Part shown: piece by piece, positions 7,488-15,696 of the stretch
How positions within the stretch are numbered: position 1 is the first letter of the stretch
How the letters are laid out: each line of letters begins with the position of its first letter
Source of the DNA: Tannerella sp.
Lineage (GTDB): Bacteria; Bacteroidota; Bacteroidia; Bacteroidales; Tannerellaceae
Length of the DNA: 36,195 bases
Assembly: GCA_031277335.1 (NCBI GenBank)
Contig: JAITMM010000231.1
Coordinates: forward strand, 1 to 36,195
Reading direction: 5' to 3'
Position numbers and translations under genes: made by a program
The notes under the pieces: model-generated
Databases searched by the model: none
What the model saw: the letters and a program-made list of their open reading frames with translations, nothing else
Told to the model about the DNA's origin: nothing

Positions 7488-7778
7488 ATGAAAATTTGGG
7501 AAAAAGAAATATTGAATAAATTTGCAATAAAACACGCAAGTATAAGTAATTCCCTGCAATATTGGATTGAATTTGTGGAAGAGGCTGATTGGAAGTCACA
7601 TAATGAAATTAAACGTGATTTTCCCTCAGCAGATTACATTGGTAATGGACAATATGTATTCAACATTCAGGGAAATAATTTCAGAGTGGTAGCAAATGTG
7701 GTTTTTGCTTCGGGTATCCTTAAAATTCGTTACATTGGTACTCATGCCGACTATGATAAAAAAAGTAAAATAATTTAA
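7488..7778 (+). CDS. higB: HigB-family type II toxin (mRNA interferase)
   Basis: 96 aa. HigB toxins are RelE-like ribonucleases that cut translated mRNA. The family layout is clear: an N-terminal helical part with WIEFVEEADWKSHNEIK (26-42), then FPSADYIGNGQYVFNI, NNFRVVANV, and the C-terminal RYIGTHADYDK (81-91). Length is normal for the family (about 90-105). The start is set by the promoter at 7439-7470. The partner gene follows 11 nt later. In HigBA loci the toxin usually comes first, as here. The toxin looks intact, whereas the antitoxin seems shortened (see next entry). Confidence 0.88.
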   Translation: MKIWEKEILNKFAIKHASISNSLQYWIEFVEEADWKSHNEIKRDFPSADYIGNGQYVFNIQGNNFRVVANVVFASGILKIRYIGTHADYDKKSKII

Positions 7779-7789
7779 AACAGTATATT

Positions 7790-8086
7790 ATGGTACGTAA
7801 ATTTGAAAACATTAAAGTAATTGAAACGAGAGAACTCTATGACGTAATATCTGCTTATGGGGATGCTTTAATAGACGAAGCTACCGAAAACGGCTCATTA
7901 GCCGATCCGGATGCCGATAATGAATACACCCGCGAAATAGGACGGGTAGGCATCATGTGTGCAGATTACGAAAGCATATATATGACTTTCAGCCATTTAA
8001 AATTCAAGAAGCCGGTGATCAACGGCGTTGAAAACGATTTCTCAAAAGAGTCAATCAGGCAACTCGAAACTGCTGAAATACTGTAA
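7790..8086 (+). CDS. HigA-like antitoxin, apparently truncated before its HTH
   Basis: 98 aa. Its position directly after higB suggests the antitoxin. Usual HigA antitoxins end with an XRE-type helix-turn-helix. Here an acidic, helical N-terminal part is present (LIDEATENGSLADPDADNEY, then CADYESIYMTF), followed by KPVINGVENDF and SKESIRQLETAEIL, after which the frame stops. That last segment resembles the first helix of a HigA HTH (pattern K-x-S/G-I-x-Q-x-E-x-A-E-x-L), so the recognition helix is missing. No continuation is found in the 24 bp before lemA. It may be a degraded antitoxin, or a form that neutralises without binding DNA. Similarity to HigA is judged by eye. Confidence 0.6.
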   Translation: MVRKFENIKVIETRELYDVISAYGDALIDEATENGSLADPDADNEYTREIGRVGIMCADYESIYMTFSHLKFKKPVINGVENDFSKESIRQLETAEIL

Positions 8087-8110
8087 AATAAATGAATAAA
8101 TAATAGAATT

Positions 8111-8674
8111 ATGATCCCGCTAATTATTATCATTGCCATCGTGCTGATTGTCGGGCTGTTTGCCATGACGACGTATAACGGACTGGTTCGGCTGCGCAAC
8201 AATCGCGAGAATGCGTTTGCCGATATCGACGTGCAGTTGAAGCAGCGCCATGACCTTATCCCTCAACTTGTTGAGGCCGTGAAAGGCTATATGAAGCACG
8301 AGAGCGAGACGCTCACCAAACTCACCGAGGCACGCACGGCTGCCATGACTGCTAAAAGCATCGATGGAAAGATTGAAGCTGAAAATCAATTGTCTACGGC
8401 GCTGAACGGATTGAAAGTCTCGGTCGAGGCCTATCCAGACCTCAAGGCGAGCGCCAATTTCATGCAGTTGCAGGAGGAGATGGCCGATATCGAAAACAAG
8501 CTGGCTGCCGTCCGCCGTTATTTCAATGCGGCCACGAAAGAGTATAACAATCAGGTGGAAACGTTCCCGGCCAATCTGCTGGCAGGCATGTTCGGCTTCA
8601 GGCGCGAGAAGATGTTCGACGTCGGCGAAGCTCAGCGTGCCCAACTGGATACGCCGCCAACCGTCAGTTTCTAA
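8111..8674 (+). CDS. lemA: LemA family membrane protein
   Basis: 187 aa. One N-terminal membrane segment (about 2-20), then the LemA helical-bundle domain: YNGLVRLRNNRENAFADIDV, QLKQRHDLIPQLVEAVKGYM, a long middle helix with LTEARTAAM, and the closing RRYFNAATKEYNNQVETFPA and FGFRREKMFDV. LemA proteins face the periplasm; the exact function is unknown, but they are repeatedly found beside HtpX-like proteases, as here. The next gene begins 4 nt after the stop, so the two are surely co-transcribed. No promoter of its own was seen between it and the HigBA-like pair. Confidence 0.93.
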   Translation: MIPLIIIIAIVLIVGLFAMTTYNGLVRLRNNRENAFADIDVQLKQRHDLIPQLVEAVKGYMKHESETLTKLTEARTAAMTAKSIDGKIEAENQLSTALNGLKVSVEAYPDLKASANFMQLQEEMADIENKLAAVRRYFNAATKEYNNQVETFPANLLAGMFGFRREKMFDVGEAQRAQLDTPPTVSF

Positions 8675-8678
8675 TAGC

Positions 8679-9659
8679 TTGAAATACATTGGTATACAGA
8701 CACAGAAGAGGCGAAACAATCTCCGTTCGACGCTGATGTTGCTGCTCTTTCCTTGCGTCATCCTGCTGCTGACGTGGGTCTTTTGTTACGTTTCGGCGTC
8801 CTATCTGTACGGTAACATTGTGTACGACAGCGAAATATTCGGGCCTCCACCGTTTACCGACCCAAATTATATGTTTCTCCATGCCGCTCCCTGGGTGATT
8901 GGCGGCTGCCTGATATGGTTTCTGATTGCCTATTTTTCCAATACGGTGATTATCAATAAATCAACAGGAGCAAGGCCATTGGAGCGGCGCGAAAACAAAC
9001 GTGTCTACAACTTGGTCGAAAACCTGTGCATCGGCGCCAATATGGAGATGCCGAAAATCAATGTGATAGACGACGATTCGCTGAATGCCTTTGCCAGCGG
9101 GCTGAACAGGAAGAACTTCACCGTCACCCTGTCGCGCGGCATTATCGGGAAATTGAATGATCAGGAGCTGGAAGCCGTTATCGCTCACGAACTTACGCAT
9201 ATACGGAATAATGATGTGAAAGTCCTGATCGTGTCGATCGTTTTTGTAGGGATTTTTTCGTTCCTGACGCAGATATTGTTTCGAGTCATGCTTAACGGCA
9301 GTTTTCGGGTGAGGGGCAACAGCAAAAACAATGGCGGAGGCATCATCGTCATCATGTTGCTGGCGCTGGTGCTGGCTGCCGTAGGATACCTGATAACCAT
9401 ACTGATGCGTTTTGCCATCTCCCGCAAGCGCGAGTATATGGCCGACGCCGGAAGCGCCGAGATGACGAAAAATCCTTGGGCGCTGGCTTCGGCACTGCGG
9501 AAAATCTCTGCCGACCCGTATATAGAGGCCATCAGTCAAAATGATGTGGCACAGTTTTTTATAGATAACCCGCTGGAAAAGGGGAAATCGTTTATCAATG
9601 AGATATTTGCCACGCATCCGCCGATCGCGAAGAGGATTGCGGTGCTGGAAGGGTTTTGA
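8679..9659 (+). CDS. htpX: HtpX-like M48 membrane zinc metalloprotease
   Basis: 326 aa. Integral inner-membrane protease involved in membrane protein quality control in the family. Zinc ligands are in HELTH (His170, Glu171, His174), with the third ligand in REYMADAGSAEM (Glu252). Membrane spans lie at about 15-36, 70-90, 182-205 and 220-245. The frame is open back to 8526, but that part overlaps lemA and reads as an Arg/Ser-rich shadow. The family N terminus (KYIGIQTQKRRNN) begins directly after a TTG at 8679, so I take TTG as the start, 4 nt after the lemA stop. Confidence 0.9.
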   Translation: MKYIGIQTQKRRNNLRSTLMLLLFPCVILLLTWVFCYVSASYLYGNIVYDSEIFGPPPFTDPNYMFLHAAPWVIGGCLIWFLIAYFSNTVIINKSTGARPLERRENKRVYNLVENLCIGANMEMPKINVIDDDSLNAFASGLNRKNFTVTLSRGIIGKLNDQELEAVIAHELTHIRNNDVKVLIVSIVFVGIFSFLTQILFRVMLNGSFRVRGNSKNNGGGIIVIMLLALVLAAVGYLITILMRFAISRKREYMADAGSAEMTKNPWALASALRKISADPYIEAISQNDVAQFFIDNPLEKGKSFINEIFATHPPIAKRIAVLEGF

Positions 9660-9660
9660 G

Positions 9661-9709
9661 CAATTGACAATTGACAGTTGACAATGAATAATGAATAATG
9701 AACAATTTG
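9661..9709. repeat. Heptamer array between htpX and the editing-protein gene
   Basis: Seven consecutive 7-bp units (CAATTGA twice, CAGTTGA, CAATGAA, TAATGAA twice, CAATTTG) start one base after the htpX stop. The array contains in-frame ATG codons for the next gene, so repeat number could change the possible N terminus of that protein. Confidence 0.85.
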
Positions 9710-9717
9710 GAATTCAG

Positions 9718-10176
9718 ATGGAAAATCCTGTATTGAATGAACATAACAAGGCGGAATATCCGCCGATGCACACTGCCGAGCATATCCTGAACCGGACGAT
9801 GGTGCTGATGTTCGGATGCCCGCGTTCGCGAAACGCCCATATCGAGCGGAAAAAGTCTAAATGCGACTACCTGCTGCCCGAGGCTCCGTCCGACGCGCAG
9901 ATGGCCGAGGTGGAACGCATGGTCAACGAGGTCATTGACAGGCATCTGCCCGTAACGGCCGAATATATGGCGCATGACGAGGCGTCGAAATATGTTGATA
10001 TGAGTAAACTGCCTGATAATGTATCTGATACGCTTCGTGTGATTCGGGTGGGCGACTATGATGTCTGCGCCTGCATCGGCGAACATGTCGGCAATACCTC
10101 CGAAATCGGACATGTCAAATTGCTGAATTACGAGTATGCCGACGGGCGTTTGCGGCTTCGGTTCAAGCTGGTTTAG
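9718..10176 (+). CDS. Free-standing aminoacyl-tRNA editing protein (AlaX/tRNA_SAD-like)
   Basis: 152 aa from ATG at 9718; an earlier in-frame ATG at 9691 lies inside the heptamer array and is less likely. The zinc-binding sites of the alanyl/threonyl-tRNA editing (SAD) domain are present as HTAEH (His18, His22) and CACIGEH (Cys119, His123), with the accompanying GNTSEIG. Such proteins hydrolyse mischarged tRNA, classically Ser- or Gly-tRNA-Ala. The substrate here is not decided by the sequence. It has no aminoacylation domain, so it would act in trans. The gene lies downstream of lemA-htpX on the same strand. Confidence 0.82.
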   Translation: MENPVLNEHNKAEYPPMHTAEHILNRTMVLMFGCPRSRNAHIERKKSKCDYLLPEAPSDAQMAEVERMVNEVIDRHLPVTAEYMAHDEASKYVDMSKLPDNVSDTLRVIRVGDYDVCACIGEHVGNTSEIGHVKLLNYEYADGRLRLRFKLV

Positions 10177-10307
10177 CCGTGGCTTTTTTTCACCTTGTCC
10201 GGTGATTTTCTTTTGCGCTGTTAACCTTTTATTTACGTGTCTCTAAAATATTTTTTGAAAAAAACAATTTTTTTTCATTTTTTTTAATGCAAATCAAAAA
10301 TAAACGC

Positions 10308-10316
10308 TATTTTTGC
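10308..10316 (+). promoter_or_regulatory. -7 promoter element for the surface repeat protein
   Basis: TATTTTTGC matches TAnnTTTGC. The -33 position is in a T-run without an exact TTTG. It lies 114 nt upstream of the chosen ATG (10431), which argues against the earlier in-frame start at 10287. Confidence 0.6.
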
Positions 10317-10430
10317 CGCAAAATAAAAGTTGAGAGGACGGAAAGCAATCCAAAAGGTATTCAGAGGGATATTCTCAAGTTTGCTCAATCTGAGTTTGAA
10401 AGTTTATCACATTTAGAGAGGAATAAGATT

Positions 10431-13400
10431 ATGGAAATTAGAAACAGTTTTTTCAATCCTGCCGGCAGAGTACGGAGGAAAGGCTTTACGGCGGCAAGCA
10501 TGTTCGTTTTGCTGCTGGTAACTTGCGTGATGCCTGTGGTGGGGCAGTCATCGAGTATCAACCTTGCAGCCAACAACACGAACGTGTCCAACACAGAATG
10601 GTCGTGCGATGCATCGGGAAGATCCTATACCATTAAAGATTCATATACTGTTACTGTTACAGGCAATCTTGATGATGTGTTGGCAGGATATACATTTGAC
10701 ATCGCACCCGCTGCAACGGTTGAGTGGAATGCTAATTTGGAGAGCGACTACGACTTTTCAGGCTCGCTTATAACATTAACAAACTCGGGGACATTCCATG
10801 TCATGAGTAGATATATTACCCACTGGGGTACAGGCAATACGATCAATGCGCAAAAGGACAAAAACGCAATAATCATAGTGGACGGTTTGACAGATATGGA
10901 CAACGGTGTAGTTTATGCGTATTCCGGAGACGCCATCTTCACGGATGCTATAGGGGCAAAAGTAACAGTTCAAGGATATGGACAGGTCGGCAATTCCGCC
11001 ACCTCTAATGTGCGACCGGCTATAAACATGGCCTATAACCCCGGATCAACTATTTTATTAGAACCGAATGTGATAGTGAAAGACCATGCAGTAGTAACAA
11101 CGGCTTCGGATGAAGGCAACGGCTTTACCATCCAGACTTATGGTAATATAGAAGTATCCGGCAACGCAAGAGTCAGAGCATATGGAGGCAGGGCAATCAA
11201 TCTTGTAGGGCTGAACTCAATAGCTACCGTCAACGACGAAGGAATCGTAGAGGCTATAGGTCCAAGTGGAGTGGCAATCAGCACCGCAACTACCGGAGAC
11301 GTTGCTAACTTAGTGGCAAACGCTTCGGTAATTGTAAACGGCGGTACGGTCAGAGCCACGGGCGACGGTCACGCCATTCGTGTTACGGGAAAAGATTCGA
11401 AAGTTGAAGTTAATGGCGGTATGGTTACGGCAACTACCGGCAACGCGATTCGTTCTGAAAATAGTAATGCCACGATTTCGGTCACGGGAGGCTTTGTGTT
11501 TGCCTACGGAAACACTATCAATGGCAATAATAATGTTATTCATATAGTCAATGGCTCAGCGCCTGAGCCGGTATCCCCTTCCGTTGTAGTAGCATGGAAT
11601 AATACAATATCTCAACCCTACCTTGAAAGTTCATCACAAGCGCTGACAACCAACACGAATACGGAAAGCACTGCAACATGGGGTTATGGAGGCGCAACAG
11701 GTGATGTAACAGGTATTTATTACAATAATAACGGAGCGAATAGCGGCTTCTTCCCACTAAACGTGTCATTGACTGGCGCCGACAAATACGGACTTCTATT
11801 CAATATTGCTGACGGCTTGTTCTATCTTGACATGGACGGCTTAGGAACTTTGGATATAGGCGATTTGGAATATACCGGACAACCTACAGCGTGGAGTTGG
11901 GACGGCACGTCAATTCTTACTTTACATGGATTCAAGTGGAAAACCCCTGCGCAGCGAGCGCTGACAATCATTAATACAACAAACCCGTCCAATCTGACAC
12001 TGACCATGCATCTTGGCCCCGGCAGTGACAATAGTTTCGTCACTACCGCCGGTACCGGTGCTATCCATGGCATAGGAGGCGATGGACTCGAATTAACAGT
12101 TGACGGGAGCGGCGCACTTGAAGCAATCGCCGGGGAAGCAATGGGTGATAACGGCACTGGAATTGCAGCTTCTAATGGATTAAAAATCAATGGAGGCACA
12201 CTGACGGCGCAGGGCGCAACCAACGCAATTGACATTGGCGCTGCTTCAGTGACACTGGTCCCTACTGCATACACCTATTGGAGAAGCACAACGCTTCCTT
12301 CAAGCGACCCGGGAACAACAGTCCCAAGTGGTACGCAGTATAGTTATATCGCGAACGACTTGTACGTCAAAATTGAAGCATCAGATAATGTACAAGCAAC
12401 GGTGGAAACGGCAAGCAACTTACCCATTAGCGGTACAGTGAACGTGGATTTGACACCACCATTTCAAACTGCAATCATAACGCTCTATAACGAATTTGTA
12501 GTGTCGGCCGGTTTGACAAACGAACCAGCCAGTTCGTGGTTTGGCACCAGCTTACCGGCAGGCGTAACCGTCACAGCAAATGCTTTGCCAGGTTCCACCA
12601 CTACAACCATCGAACTTACTTTCAGCGGCATACCTACAGAGGGAAGCGTTGCAGAATTTGTAATTACTATCCCTGAGGGTGTGCTTGCGGGCACTGAGGA
12701 TGTATTAGTAAATCACAATCCTCTTGCCTTATTTAATATCCGAGGCGCAACAGTGGGCAATATAACCGTCAGCGGCACAGTTGGCGAGTCGCTTGCATCA
12801 GGTATCACAGCAAAAATAACACTGAGCGGCGAACCGTTATCAACGAGTTTAATGGATGAAGATGCCAGTTTATGGTTTGATACCAATAACTTACCATCTG
12901 GCATAACCGTTAAGGCAACTTCAACTTCCCTTACCACCATCGAGCTTACTTTTAGCGATTCCCCGGGCGAAGCCTCCTTCTCGCAATTCGCCATAACCAT
13001 ACCCGGATCATACTTTTTAAGCGGTGATGACCTTCCCGTACAACCCAACCCCGACGCAAGATTCGACATCCTGCCGGCGGTGTACACCCTGACCTATTAC
13101 GCCAACGGCGGCACCAATCCGCCCCCGGCAAACACAGGTAATCTCACCGGCACAACAGTCCAACTCGCATCGTCAGCAGGCATGACTTACGGGAATCATA
13201 TTTTCCTCGGATGGACACAGGCGTCTGCGACCACTTTCGCTGCCGTTCTTACGCATATACAAACGCAAACCGACGTGCCCCAACTCGTGACAGACGTAAC
13301 ATTCGGCACGGACAACATCAACGTCTTTGCCGTTTGGGCAGAAGATGTCAACGGGAATAACATCCCCGACTTCGACGAGCAACTTTACACCGTGACCTAC

Positions 13401-14099
13401 GACATAAACGGCCGAGGCGGCTCAATCGCACCTGTCGACCCCGATAATCCCTATCTGGGCGGCTCGACGGTGACGGTGTTAAGACCCGTTTCAAACCTGA
13501 ACGGCTTTTTGGGCTGGAACACTGAACCCGACGGCAGCGGCATATCCTACCGGCCGGGCGATACGTTTGTTATCATCGCCGACATCGTCCTATATGCACA
13601 ATGGAGTCCCGTCGTTCGCCCGTTCATCCAGCACGAAATCTTCATCAAATCGGATGGCCACGGAACGCTCACCACCGACAAGCGTTTTGCCGAAGTCTCC
13701 GACCACGTCACGGTCACCATCCGGCCCGATGCCGGTTATCAAGTGAATGAGATAACAGCCCGCCGCGCCACCGCACCACCTTACACGCCCGTTATGCTTG
13801 TCGGCGAAGGCAATACCCGCATCTTCACGATGCCCCCGTACGACGTCATCATAGAGGTCACCTTCACCGTTGCCACAGGCATGGAAACCCTGCAATCTAC
13901 GGGTCTGAAGGCTTACGTGTCGAACGGAACCCTGCTCGTAAGCGGCTTGAAACCGGGCAGCACGGCCAAAGTATACAATATTCTCGGCGCACTGGTTTAC
14001 GCCGGCACCTTCTCCGGCGGAGAACTGGGCATCCCGCTCCCAGGAAGAGGAATCTATATCGTCAACGACGGAGCTACATCGCTCAAAGTCACTTATTAA
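10431..14099 (+). CDS. Large secreted surface protein with beta-helix, tandem repeats, InlB-like repeats and sorting domain
   Basis: 1222 aa. A signal peptide with a long basic n-region and core AASMFVLLLVTCVMPVVG precedes a Gly/Asn/Thr-rich region (about 60-430) with repeated VNGGTV, VTGGFV and ATGDGHAI motifs, typical of a right-handed beta-helix. Two homologous blocks of about 105 residues follow (about 690-880), each with a SSWF/SLWF, LPxGxTVxA and TTIELTFS order. Next come two InlB/Listeria-Bacteroides repeats (YTLTYYANGG...FLGWT and YTVTYDINGRGG...FLGWN), then a bacterial Ig-like repeat with MPPYDVIIEVTF. The C terminus (VYNILGALVYAGTF...GRGIYIV) looks like a type 9 secretion sorting domain. 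It is probably surface-exposed; the ligand is unknown. Confidence 0.85.
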   Translation: MEIRNSFFNPAGRVRRKGFTAASMFVLLLVTCVMPVVGQSSSINLAANNTNVSNTEWSCDASGRSYTIKDSYTVTVTGNLDDVLAGYTFDIAPAATVEWNANLESDYDFSGSLITLTNSGTFHVMSRYITHWGTGNTINAQKDKNAIIIVDGLTDMDNGVVYAYSGDAIFTDAIGAKVTVQGYGQVGNSATSNVRPAINMAYNPGSTILLEPNVIVKDHAVVTTASDEGNGFTIQTYGNIEVSGNARVRAYGGRAINLVGLNSIATVNDEGIVEAIGPSGVAISTATTGDVANLVANASVIVNGGTVRATGDGHAIRVTGKDSKVEVNGGMVTATTGNAIRSENSNATISVTGGFVFAYGNTINGNNNVIHIVNGSAPEPVSPSVVVAWNNTISQPYLESSSQALTTNTNTESTATWGYGGATGDVTGIYYNNNGANSGFFPLNVSLTGADKYGLLFNIADGLFYLDMDGLGTLDIGDLEYTGQPTAWSWDGTSILTLHGFKWKTPAQRALTIINTTNPSNLTLTMHLGPGSDNSFVTTAGTGAIHGIGGDGLELTVDGSGALEAIAGEAMGDNGTGIAASNGLKINGGTLTAQGATNAIDIGAASVTLVPTAYTYWRSTTLPSSDPGTTVPSGTQYSYIANDLYVKIEASDNVQATVETASNLPISGTVNVDLTPPFQTAIITLYNEFVVSAGLTNEPASSWFGTSLPAGVTVTANALPGSTTTTIELTFSGIPTEGSVAEFVITIPEGVLAGTEDVLVNHNPLALFNIRGATVGNITVSGTVGESLASGITAKITLSGEPLSTSLMDEDASLWFDTNNLPSGITVKATSTSLTTIELTFSDSPGEASFSQFAITIPGSYFLSGDDLPVQPNPDARFDILPAVYTLTYYANGGTNPPPANTGNLTGTTVQLASSAGMTYGNHIFLGWTQASATTFAAVLTHIQTQTDVPQLVTDVTFGTDNINVFAVWAEDVNGNNIPDFDEQLYTVTYDINGRGGSIAPVDPDNPYLGGSTVTVLRPVSNLNGFLGWNTEPDGSGISYRPGDTFVIIADIVLYAQWSPVVRPFIQHEIFIKSDGHGTLTTDKRFAEVSDHVTVTIRPDAGYQVNEITARRATAPPYTPVMLVGEGNTRIFTMPPYDVIIEVTFTVATGMETLQSTGLKAYVSNGTLLVSGLKPGSTAKVYNILGALVYAGTFSGGELGIPLPGRGIYIVNDGATSLKVTY

Positions 14100-14117
14100 C
14101 CCGTTTTAAAAAGCACC

Positions 14118-14163
14118 TCGGCAATTTGACACGTCCCGATTTCCGGACATGTCAAATTGCCGA
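14118..14163 (+). terminator. Long hairpin terminator after the surface protein gene
   Basis: A 14-bp arm pair (TCGGCAATTTGACA at 14118-14131, TGTCAAATTGCCGA at 14150-14163) extends inward after one mismatch by GTCC/GGAC (14133-14136, 14145-14148), leaving an 8-nt loop. T-rich sequence follows. The symmetric stem could also end transcription from the other strand. Confidence 0.8.
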
Positions 14164-14195
14164 TTTCAATTGAATTTTACCAATATGTCGGAAAT

Positions 14196-14228
14196 TTTGA
14201 ATATGTTCAAACTTTTGACTAATTTTGC
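14196..14228 (+). promoter_or_regulatory. Promoter for the E2 gene
   Basis: TTTG (14196-14199), a 20-nt spacer and TAATTTTGC (14220-14228) match the Bacteroidota consensus. The ATG lies 29 nt downstream. It indicates that the E2 gene heads its own transcript and does not need an upstream E1 gene. Confidence 0.75.
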
Positions 14229-14257
14229 GGCATCGATTCAATAAGAAATAAGTTGTT

Positions 14258-15634
14258 ATGGCTACTGTTGTAATCATGCCGAAGCAGGGGCAATCGGTCG
14301 AAAGTTGCATTCTGACAGAGATTAAAAAGAAAAAGGGCGATGCTGTTGAGGCCGGCGAGGTGCTTTTTGCTTACGAGACCGACAAAGCGGCTTTTGAGGA
14401 AGAAGCAAAAGTGAGCGGGACGGTGCTGGAGGTTTTTTATCGGGAAGGCGATGAGATTCCGGTGTTGGAGCCTGTGATGGTGATAGGCGTGCCTGGAGAG
14501 TCTGTTGCGGATATGCCATTGACGGGAGGCCGGGCGAATGTAGATGAGTCTCATACTGATGAGCTTGCAGGTGCCGCCGAACTTCATAGCGTGAGAAAAT
14601 CCCGAAGCAATCCTGTTAAAATCAATAATTCTGACATATCGGGTACGGGCGAATCGGATATGTCTTCGTTCGTCTCGCCGCGGGCGAAAACACTTGCCGA
14701 AAAGCATGCCCTCGATGCCTCCAAACTTACGGGAACAGGCCCGCAAGGCCGTGTCATTGAGCGCGATGTTCAAACAGCGATTGATGCGACGCCCAAGACG
14801 ACGCCGTTGGCCAAAGCCATTATCCGGTCGGACGGGAAGCAACTTCCCGAAACGGGCACAGGTTTGGCCGGAATGGTCAGGGGAGATGATTTGACAACTC
14901 AGCCTGCCGCCGCAACGGCTCCGGACAGCGTTATCGTGCCGCTCACAAACGTCCGCAAGCTGATAGCCAAGGCCATGTATGCTTCGTTGCAAAATTCGGC
15001 TCAGCTGACGCATCATCTCGGTGCAGATGCGCGGCGCATCCTGAGCCTCCGTAAAAAAGTAAAAAAAGCCGTCGCAAACGGTTATCCCTCAGATATAACG
15101 CTGAATGATATGATTTGCCGCGCCGTCATCCTCGCTTTGAAGAAATTCCCTTCTGCCAATGCCCATTTCCTGGGCGACAGCACCCGCAATTTTTCGGGCA
15201 TCCATCTCGGCTTTGCCGTTGATACTGAGCGCGGTTTAATGGTTCCGGCCATTCCTTATGCAGATGGCCTGTCGATTCAGGAGCTTTCCGCCAGCATGAA
15301 AGAAATTGCCGAAGCCTGCAAGAAAGGCTCCGTCAATCCTGACCTGCTTGCTCCGGAAGCGGCTTCCTTTACCGTTTCAAACCTCGGAAACTATGGTGTA
15401 GAGATGTTTACGCCCATCATCAACCTGCCTCAGGTGGCTATTCTTGGCGTCAATACCATCGTCCCGCGTCCCAAAGAGCTGGAGGAAGGCGTCTACGGAT
15501 TCGTCCCGTATCTCGGCCTCAGCCTGACCTACGACCATCGTGCCATAGACGGCGGCTATGCCACCCGCTTCCTCAAACAAATCGCCATCGAAATCGAAAA
15601 TCTCGAAATCGAAACAATTAACAATGAACATTGA
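14258..15634 (+). CDS. 2-oxo acid dehydrogenase E2 (dihydrolipoamide acyltransferase)
   Basis: 458 aa. Carries the acyl group on lipoate from E1 to CoA in pyruvate- or branched-chain-type dehydrogenase complexes. Domains in order: a lipoyl domain (1-78) with the lipoylated lysine in ETDKAAF (Lys43), a linker, a peripheral subunit-binding domain (about 130-170, SPRAKTLAEKHALDASKLTG), a second linker, and the catalytic domain (about 225-450) with DHRAIDGG (His427, Asp431). The substrate cannot be told from the sequence. The last six codons and the stop lie inside a heptamer repeat array, giving the tail ETINNEH. The E3 gene follows 62 nt downstream; no E1 gene is in the window. Confidence 0.93.
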   Translation: MATVVIMPKQGQSVESCILTEIKKKKGDAVEAGEVLFAYETDKAAFEEEAKVSGTVLEVFYREGDEIPVLEPVMVIGVPGESVADMPLTGGRANVDESHTDELAGAAELHSVRKSRSNPVKINNSDISGTGESDMSSFVSPRAKTLAEKHALDASKLTGTGPQGRVIERDVQTAIDATPKTTPLAKAIIRSDGKQLPETGTGLAGMVRGDDLTTQPAAATAPDSVIVPLTNVRKLIAKAMYASLQNSAQLTHHLGADARRILSLRKKVKKAVANGYPSDITLNDMICRAVILALKKFPSANAHFLGDSTRNFSGIHLGFAVDTERGLMVPAIPYADGLSIQELSASMKEIAEACKKGSVNPDLLAPEAASFTVSNLGNYGVEMFTPIINLPQVAILGVNTIVPRPKELEEGVYGFVPYLGLSLTYDHRAIDGGYATRFLKQIAIEIENLEIETINNEH

Positions 15635-15690
15635 ACTTTGAACATTGAACTTTAAACTTTGAACATTGAACTTTAAACTTTGAACAATAA
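15614..15690. repeat. Heptamer array spanning the E2 stop codon
   Basis: Eleven 7-bp units of the forms ACATTGA, ACTTTGA, ACTTTAA, ACAATGA, ACAATTA and ACAATAA run without a break. The E2 stop codon (15632-15634) is within the third unit, and the lpd start (15697) is six bases after the array, so the array fills the entire intergenic leader. Confidence 0.9.
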
Positions 15691-15696
15691 AATTGT

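Noticed and set aside
8526..8678. Upstream extension of the htpX reading frame to an ATG at 8526
   Set aside because: It overlaps lemA in another frame, and its translation is Arg/Ser/Trp-rich with no family resemblance; the family N terminus begins at the TTG at 8679.
8120..8761. Minus-strand open frame of 213 codons opposite lemA
   Set aside because: Shadow of the lemA coding sequence, without motifs or a start signal.
9595..10113. Minus-strand open frame opposite the editing-protein gene
   Set aside because: It crosses the heptamer array and reverses the editing-protein sequence; no family features.
14219..15016. Minus-strand open frame of 265 codons opposite the E2 gene
   Set aside because: It mirrors the E2 coding sequence, is low in recognisable motifs, and the plus-strand protein has all family domains.
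15614..15690. Heptamer arrays considered as CRISPR repeats
   Set aside because: Units are 7 bp with no spacers and no cas genes in the window.
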